IMG/VR virus record: IMGVR_UViG_3300027777_000031
Span: 1 to 64,000 of that record
Origin: a virus
Direction: 5' to 3' (one strand)
DNA: 64,000 bases
In this document: one piece after another, positions 58,445 to 64,000 of the stretch
Position numbering within the stretch: position 1 is the stretch's first letter
Layout: each line of letters opens with the position of its first letter
Program-made: the position numbers and the translations under genes
Notes under the pieces: model-generated
The model's input: the letters and a program-made list of their open reading frames with translations, nothing else
The model's database searches: none
Told to the model about the DNA's origin: nothing

Positions 58445-58771
58445 TTAATCTTTTATAATTGTCACATCAACTTTAATATTTTTCTGTTCTTTCATCAATA
58501 CTTCCACATCTTTTAACTTTACTGTGACTTTATTGTTCTTAGTTTTATTAACTCTTGTCTCAAATTCAATCTCATCAACATCTAATCTTACAAATAATCC
58601 AATTAAGGTTGCGACTTCGTCTTGCCTTAATTCTTTCATTTTTTTACGGATTCTTGGTCCAATACCTCCTGCACCAACAATTTTCTGAATTACGCAAGCC
58701 TCTTTCCACGTAAATGGTGTCTCCATCCACGCGAAAGGTGTATCATCCCAAGAATAACAAATGCTTCCCAT
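58445..58771 (-). CDS. hypothetical protein
   Basis: The protein has 108 residues. It begins MGSICYSWDDTPFAWMETPF with repeated W/F pairs and continues with a helical part (GAGGIGPRIRKKMKELRQDE) and a beta tail. It shares a palindromic promoter-like motif with the divergent fibre gene. A structural or tail role is possible. The family is not recognised. Confidence 0.5.
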   Translation of the reverse strand: MGSICYSWDDTPFAWMETPFTWKEACVIQKIVGAGGIGPRIRKKMKELRQDEVATLIGLFVRLDVDEIEFETRVNKTKNNKVTVKLKDVEVLMKEQKNIKVDVTIIKD

Positions 58772-58773
58772 AC

Positions 58774-58785
58774 TATTTATAAATA
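58774..58785. promoter_or_regulatory. divergent late promoter-like motif
   Basis: TATTTATAAATA is palindromic and lies between the minus gene starting at 58771 and the fibre gene starting at 58810, so each strand carries TATTTAT towards its gene. Confidence 0.45.
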
Positions 58786-58809
58786 ACTAAAAATTTGTAA
58801 AATTGTAGT

Positions 58810-61800
58810 ATGTCTGATATTTCTAATCAATTAATTAAGGATTCATATAATTATGTCCTACAATCTGACCTATCAACCGGTAATATTTACCGTATTGGTG
58901 GGGGTATTCCCGTTAATCCAATATTTTTATCCGGATTAACAATTATCTCAAGTTTTAAATTTTCAAATGGTTCTGAAAGAGCAGGATATGTTTTAACATC
59001 AGATGGTTCAGGTAATGCAACTTGGAGTCCTGTTTCAAATCAAAAAATAATATTAAAAAAAATTGATTTAGGCACTAGATTAATTAATGGATTGGGTAAT
59101 GTTGTAGTTAATTTAGTTAATGTTTGGGATAGGTTAACTAATTCTATTATTGGTAAACAACTTTACTATTCCGGAGTTAAAGTTGATTATTATTTTACTT
59201 ACAATAATCCAAATAATGGTATTAGAACTAAAGAATTATGGACAACTCAAACATTTAATGTAAATCTCAATACATCATTTGCGTTTAGTGGTATTTGCAA
59301 TTATATTAGTCAAAATTATGAAACAACATTAGTGAATTTTTATTGTGAAATTTATTTAAATTTAAATCAAAATTATTTATCTCCAACACAAGTTAGATTA
59401 ACCAATCCACTATTTAATTCATTAAATCCGTACAAATATAGTAGAGGTAAAAATTATACAGGTGAGGCTGAGTTTGTACGAAGTAATAATAACTTACCAA
59501 AATCATTGAATTCTATTGAAAATAATTTTATAAATGGCTGGCAATATTATTACGACGTTGGAGCTTCAAAAGATATTGTGAAAAAAGTATATGATATAAT
59601 TTCAACACCTGAATTTTATGGTCCATTCTCGGCAGAGTCACAGTCAATATTAATTTTTGACACTCCATATTCAAATGAAAGTAGAGAGGTTATTAAAAAT
59701 AGTGTCTATGTTGAAACTTTAACCGGATTTTATTCAAAATTTAAAATACCGGTAAATCAACACGGATTTTTCGAATCTTGTGTAAAATTATTTAATAATT
59801 TTTATGGTAATTTATTGTATGATATTGTTAGTGGCTCTACACCTACAATTAATAGTCACGCATCAATAGATGGGTATAATTCATCATCATTCTATCAAAT
59901 GATTGACACTTATCGTATTTACCCCAAAGGAACACCAGGAATAATTTATTACACGGTTAATTTTAAATTAAATGATTTACTTTTTTCAATGGGAATAGAT
60001 AAACATCTAAAATATATTGGAAAATTTAGACAAAAGTCATATGTTCAAGTATTGCCGTATTATCAAAACGTTTATATATTAAAAATAAGTGTTAATGGGG
60101 ATAATAATCCACTATTATTTATTAATAATTTAATTAATAATTATCTTCAAATTAATGACTCGTCACTAAAAAGTAAAATCATCGATAACACCCCTAATCC
60201 TTATTGGACTAACGGGAATTATGGTTATATGGCTAATGAAAATTATTTTTATAATTATAACCCTTATGGTCCGTATTTGGTAATTCAATCAACGGATGAA
60301 AAGATGTATCAACTATCTCAAAACCCAATTTATACTGCGAGTAGTGTGGATACCATTTATATTGGGGGTGGTTTTACTAATTATAATCACAACGGAGCAA
60401 ATTATATTATTAACTTAAATACGGATGGCTCAGTTAATTCCACATATAATTCAGGATTTGATAGTTATGTTCAGGTAATTGTAATACAATCAGACAATAA
60501 ACTATTAGTTGGCGGTAATTTTTATAGTTATAACGGAACCGGAGCAAGTAGAATTATTAGATTAAACTCAGATGGTTCAGTTGATTCATCATTTGTTTAT
60601 GGTTCGGGATTCAATGGTAAAACAACTGTTCAAACAATTGCAATACAATCAGATAATAAAATATTGGTTGGCGGTGGTTTTAATAATTATAACGGAACCG
60701 GAGCAAATTATATCATTAGATTAAATTCAGACGGTTCGGTTGATTCATCATTTGTTTATGGTGATGGATTTGATGACCTTGTTAATATAATTACAATACA
60801 ATCAGATAATAAAATATTGGTTGGCGGTGGTTTTAATAATTATAACGGAACCGGAGCAAATAGAATTATTAGATTAAACTCAGACGGTTCGGTTGATTCA
60901 TCATTTGTTTATGATGATGGATTTGATAGTGATGTTCAAACAATTGTAATACAATCAGATGGAAAAATATTGGTTGGAGGTTATTTTAGGAATTATAACG
61001 GAACCGGAGCAAATAGAATTATTAGATTAAACTCAGACGGTTCGGTTGATTCATCATTTGTTTATGGTTCGGGATTTGATAACCTTGTTAATATAATTAC
61101 AACACAATCAGACAATAAAATATTGGTTGGTGGTTATTTTAATAGTTATAACGGAACCGGAGCAAATTATATCATTAGATTAAACTCAGATGGTTCAATT
61201 GATTCATCATTTGTTTATGGTTCGGGATTTGATAACCTTGTTAATATAATTACAACACAATCAGACAATAAAATATTGGTTGGTGGTTATTTTAATAGTT
61301 ATAACGGAACCGGAGCAAATTATATCATTAGATTAAACTCAGACGGTTCGGTTGATTCATCATTTGTTTATGGTGATGGATTTAATACGTTTGTTCAAAC
61401 AATTGCAACTAAAGTAATAACAAATTCAATTAATGTTGACGCAATTTATAAAGGAACATCATTTAAACCATTTATTTATCCATTAAATTTAAATCAATTA
61501 ACTTTAGAAGTTCCGGTAACAGATGATAATAATCAGTTTTTTATGGATGGAACCAAAGAATTAAGATTTATAATAAAATATATTAAATTACAACAATATG
61601 ATGTTTCAACGGCACAAATAAAAGTAACAACTATTAGAAATGAAACTTCTGATAATAAATTTTTTACATTAACCCTATCTACGAATGACTCATTTGAAAG
61701 CACTGTTTTAGGTGAAATAAGTCATACTAATCGAAAACAATTTAGACCTGGAAATGTTGAAATATATTTATCATTTTTTGATACCAATACTAATGAAACA

Positions 61801-61893
61801 AGTTTAATACCGAATTATAAAATAATCATTGCAAAATATGGTGATAATGAGGTATTTAAATTAATAAAGGGTCCAAACGTTATCAATATTTAA
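58810..61893 (+). CDS. tail fibre / adhesin with seven-blade propeller repeats
   Basis: The protein has 1027 residues. The first 80 resemble a fibre attachment segment (GGGIPVNPIFLSGLTIISSF, then SDGSGNATW). A long Asn/Tyr-rich region follows to about 510. Residues about 516-865 contain seven repeats of roughly 51 residues with LVGGYFNSYNGTGAN and IIRLNSDGSVDSSFV, which match the delta-60 type repeat of Bacteroidota surface proteins and would form a beta propeller. The C-terminal 160 form a beta domain. No signal peptide is present. It is probably a receptor-binding fibre. Confidence 0.7.
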   Translation: MSDISNQLIKDSYNYVLQSDLSTGNIYRIGGGIPVNPIFLSGLTIISSFKFSNGSERAGYVLTSDGSGNATWSPVSNQKIILKKIDLGTRLINGLGNVVVNLVNVWDRLTNSIIGKQLYYSGVKVDYYFTYNNPNNGIRTKELWTTQTFNVNLNTSFAFSGICNYISQNYETTLVNFYCEIYLNLNQNYLSPTQVRLTNPLFNSLNPYKYSRGKNYTGEAEFVRSNNNLPKSLNSIENNFINGWQYYYDVGASKDIVKKVYDIISTPEFYGPFSAESQSILIFDTPYSNESREVIKNSVYVETLTGFYSKFKIPVNQHGFFESCVKLFNNFYGNLLYDIVSGSTPTINSHASIDGYNSSSFYQMIDTYRIYPKGTPGIIYYTVNFKLNDLLFSMGIDKHLKYIGKFRQKSYVQVLPYYQNVYILKISVNGDNNPLLFINNLINNYLQINDSSLKSKIIDNTPNPYWTNGNYGYMANENYFYNYNPYGPYLVIQSTDEKMYQLSQNPIYTASSVDTIYIGGGFTNYNHNGANYIINLNTDGSVNSTYNSGFDSYVQVIVIQSDNKLLVGGNFYSYNGTGASRIIRLNSDGSVDSSFVYGSGFNGKTTVQTIAIQSDNKILVGGGFNNYNGTGANYIIRLNSDGSVDSSFVYGDGFDDLVNIITIQSDNKILVGGGFNNYNGTGANRIIRLNSDGSVDSSFVYDDGFDSDVQTIVIQSDGKILVGGYFRNYNGTGANRIIRLNSDGSVDSSFVYGSGFDNLVNIITTQSDNKILVGGYFNSYNGTGANYIIRLNSDGSIDSSFVYGSGFDNLVNIITTQSDNKILVGGYFNSYNGTGANYIIRLNSDGSVDSSFVYGDGFNTFVQTIATKVITNSINVDAIYKGTSFKPFIYPLNLNQLTLEVPVTDDNNQFFMDGTKELRFIIKYIKLQQYDVSTAQIKVTTIRNETSDNKFFTLTLSTNDSFESTVLGEISHTNRKQFRPGNVEIYLSFFDTNTNETSLIPNYKIIIAKYGDNEVFKLIKGPNVINI
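60355..61400 (+). repeat. seven in-frame 153-bp repeats
   Basis: Seven copies of about 51 codons, the first two divergent and the last two almost identical at DNA level (only scattered changes over 150 bases). They encode the propeller blades of the fibre protein and indicate recent duplication or gene conversion. Confidence 0.85.
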
Positions 61894-61992
61894 GACCCAT
61901 AATGAGGTGATGTCCGTTAAGGATAATGAGTTACCGTAAAAAGGGGGTAGTTGTTATTAATATTCTATCCCCATATTTTTAAAAAAAAATTA

Positions 61993-64000
61993 ATGAGATA
62001 TAATATTAAACTAAATTGGGGTTACTCAACCGATGTTAAACCAATAACATCACAAATTGGTGATAGATTTTTAGAAATCGATACTCAATTAGAATATGTA
62101 TTTTTAGATTACAATCAGTGGAGTTTAATAGGTTCAAATACAAACACATTCTCCGGTGGAACCGTTTCAGGTGCAACCAATTTTACAAACGGTTTAAGTG
62201 CTAACACAATATCGGCAACAACTTATTATAATTTACCACAAGATATTTATGTTACCGGAGGTACCTATTCATCAGGAACAGCGATATTTACTAACAATAC
62301 CGGAGGAACATTTAATGTTACAGGTTTTAAAACAAATGATGTTTTTGTAACAGGAGGTACATATTCAGCAGGAACAGCAATATTTACTAACAATACCGGA
62401 GGAACATTTAATGTTACAGGTTTTAAAACAAATGATGTTTTTGTAACAGGAGGTACATATTCTAATAACAAATTTACCTACACTAATAATACAGGTGGAA
62501 CTTTTAGCGTATTATTCAATACGGTTACGGGATTAACAATCAATGGTGATTTAACTGTTACCGGAAATACATCACTACAATCGTTAAGTGCAAGAACAAT
62601 ATCCGCAACAACTTATTATAATATTCCAATTAAATATTATGCAGAATATTCGGGTTCACCAACGACATCACCAATTGTTTTATCAACCAATAGTATTGCT
62701 ATTGGAGATGGTGCTCAAGCAAATAGTTCTTCTATGTTTGTTGTGGGTTTAAATGTCGGTTATCAATCAACGGGTGTTACAGGCTCAAACTTTATTGGTC
62801 AAAATGCCGGTCAACAAGCATCAAATTCAAGTAATTCAAATTTCTTTGGTGTAAATTCCGGTTATCAAGCGTCAAATTCAAACGATTCAAACTTTATTGG
62901 TAGACAATCAGGTTATCAATCAACAGGTACAACTTACTCAAACTTTATAGGTTATTCTGCCGGTCAACAAGCATCAAATTCAAGTTATTCAAATTTTATT
63001 GGTCAAAATTCCGGTTATCAAGCAACAAGTTCAATTTATTCAAACTTTATTGGTATACAATCAGGTTATCAATCAACAGGTGTTACATCCTCAAACTTTA
63101 TTGGTTTTAATGCCGGTTATGTAGCGTCAAATTCAAGTTATTCGAATTTCTTTGGATATCAATCGGGTCAACAAGCATCAAATTCAACTTATTCAAATTT
63201 CTTTGGTCAAAATTCCGGTTATCAAGCGTCAAATTCAACTTTTTCAAATTTTATTGGTCAAAATTCCGGTTATCAATCAACAGGTACAACTAACTCAAAC
63301 TTTATTGGTCAAAATGCCGGTTATGTAGCGTCAAATTCAACTTTTTCAAATTTTATTGGATTTCAATCGGGTCAACAAGCATCAAATTCAAGTTATTCAA
63401 ATTTCTTTGGTGTAAATTCCGGTTATCAAGCGTCAAATTCAAACGATTCAAACTTTATTGGTAGACAATCAGGTTATCAATCAACAGGTACAACTTACTC
63501 AAACTTTATAGGTTATTCTGCCGGTCAAGGAGCAACAGTTTCAAGTAATTCAAATTTTATTGGTCAAAATGCCGGTTATCAAGCAACAGGTGTAACTAAC
63601 TCAAATTTCTTTGGTTTTCAATCAGGTCAAGGAGCAACAGTTTCAAGTTATTCAAACTTCTTTGGTCAAAAATCAGGTTTCTTGGCTACAGGGGTAACTT
63701 ATTCAAACTTCTTTGGTTACCAAGTTGGTTCAGGTATGACGGGTACTAATAATATTATAATTGGGACAAATATTTCATTACCAATCAATACAAATAACTC
63801 TATTAACATAGGTGGTGTTTTATTTGGTACCGGTGCATATAGTACAACATCAGGTAATCCATTTACTGGTGCAACAAGTACAGGTAAAATTGGTATTAAT
63901 GTTGTCACACCATCAGAGGCCTTACACGTATCAGGAAATACATTAGTTCAAGGTTCTTTAACCGCAAATACAATATCAGCAACAACATATCAAAACTTAC
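61993..64000 (+). CDS. tail fibre protein with 17-residue repeats, cut by window end
   Basis: The frame is open from the ATG at 61993 to the end (669 codons). It starts RYNIKLNWGYSTDVKPITSQ, followed by three tandem 32-residue units (VTGGTYSSGTAIFTNNTGGT). From about residue 250 come some 20 repeats of 17 residues of the form SNFIGQNSGYQASNSTY, giving a probable left-handed beta-helix or collagen-free fibre shaft. Near the end IGINVVTPSEALHVSGNTL is the hinge found before C-terminal intramolecular chaperone domains in fibres. The tip lies outside the window. Confidence 0.72.
   Translation, partial: MRYNIKLNWGYSTDVKPITSQIGDRFLEIDTQLEYVFLDYNQWSLIGSNTNTFSGGTVSGATNFTNGLSANTISATTYYNLPQDIYVTGGTYSSGTAIFTNNTGGTFNVTGFKTNDVFVTGGTYSAGTAIFTNNTGGTFNVTGFKTNDVFVTGGTYSNNKFTYTNNTGGTFSVLFNTVTGLTINGDLTVTGNTSLQSLSARTISATTYYNIPIKYYAEYSGSPTTSPIVLSTNSIAIGDGAQANSSSMFVVGLNVGYQSTGVTGSNFIGQNAGQQASNSSNSNFFGVNSGYQASNSNDSNFIGRQSGYQSTGTTYSNFIGYSAGQQASNSSYSNFIGQNSGYQATSSIYSNFIGIQSGYQSTGVTSSNFIGFNAGYVASNSSYSNFFGYQSGQQASNSTYSNFFGQNSGYQASNSTFSNFIGQNSGYQSTGTTNSNFIGQNAGYVASNSTFSNFIGFQSGQQASNSSYSNFFGVNSGYQASNSNDSNFIGRQSGYQSTGTTYSNFIGYSAGQGATVSSNSNFIGQNAGYQATGVTNSNFFGFQSGQGATVSSYSNFFGQKSGFLATGVTYSNFFGYQVGSGMTGTNNIIIGTNISLPINTNNSINIGGVLFGTGAYSTTSGNPFTGATSTGKIGINVVTPSEALHVSGNTLVQGSLTANTISATTYQNL
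62251..62538 (+). repeat. three tandem 96-bp repeats
   Basis: Copies start at 62251, 62347 and 62443, each encoding 32 residues. The first two are nearly identical, the third diverges in its second half. They lie at the base of the fibre shaft. Confidence 0.8.
62740..63740 (+). repeat. about twenty 51-bp in-frame repeats
   Basis: Each unit encodes 17 residues with conserved SNF(I/F)G and a G(Y/Q) pair. A block of several units starting at 62848 recurs at 63409, exactly 561 bp (11 units) later, which shows segmental duplication within the shaft. Confidence 0.85.

Noticed and set aside
62740-63740. CRISPR array
   Set aside because: The 51-base periodic units have no unique spacers and stay in one open coding frame; they encode a fibre shaft.

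Overview
The window is part of a large, AT-rich genome of a tailed phage with a T4-like head (Caudoviricetes, myovirus type) that very probably infects a member of the Bacteroidota, most likely a flavobacterium. The phage assignment rests on a T4-type head set: portal, prohead protease, acidic scaffold, major capsid protein with a predicted prohead-protease cleavage site, large terminase and a gp55-like late sigma factor. The host assignment rests on near-perfect flavobacterial promoters (TTTG-N19-TAnnTTTG), almost no Shine-Dalgarno sequences, and Bacteroidota-type domains (FISUMP, DUF4494-like). Gene packing is dense, and both window ends cut through genes.

Layout. (1) 0-17.15 kb, plus strand: an operon-like glycan cassette of glycosyltransferases (including a GT10 fucosyltransferase-like enzyme), GDP-mannose 4,6-dehydratase, GDP-fucose synthase, a GDP-mannose 3,5-epimerase-like enzyme, a DegT aminotransferase, FkbM methyltransferase, GNAT acetyltransferase and SGNH-like protein, with a PhoH-like ATPase near its end. 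(2) 17.15-24.4 kb, plus strand: late sigma factor, candidate small terminase and tail/baseplate proteins including a gp5-like OB-fold protein. (3) 24.4-43.6 kb, mostly minus strand: the head and packaging module, with a plus-strand ribosomal protein bS21 gene inserted. (4) 43.6-58.8 kb: an accessory region with a ClpC-like unfoldase, secreted archaemetzincin, five proteins carrying related short N-terminal leaders, M20 peptidase, tmRNA, SmpB, a ~0.9 kb structured noncoding RNA, a cluster of abnormal tRNA-like genes, a lipoprotein and an M15-like peptidase. (5) 58.8-64 kb, plus strand: two repeat-rich fibre or adhesin genes, the second running off the end.

How it fits together. The cassette can make GDP-L-fucose from GDP-mannose and transfer it, presumably to virion proteins or surface glycans. 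Structural genes are commonly preceded by an ATATTTAT motif, a plausible target of the phage sigma factor, while tmRNA, SmpB, ClpC, the large RNA and the tRNA-like cluster have host-type promoters and look expressed early. Together tmRNA, SmpB, bS21, the tRNA-like genes and ClpC form an unusually complete phage set for controlling host translation and protein quality. The most novel items are the tRNA-like cluster, in which two members have their 3' half encoded before their 5' half, the 0.9 kb RNA, and the shared leaders that look like capsid-targeting propeptides cut by the prohead protease.
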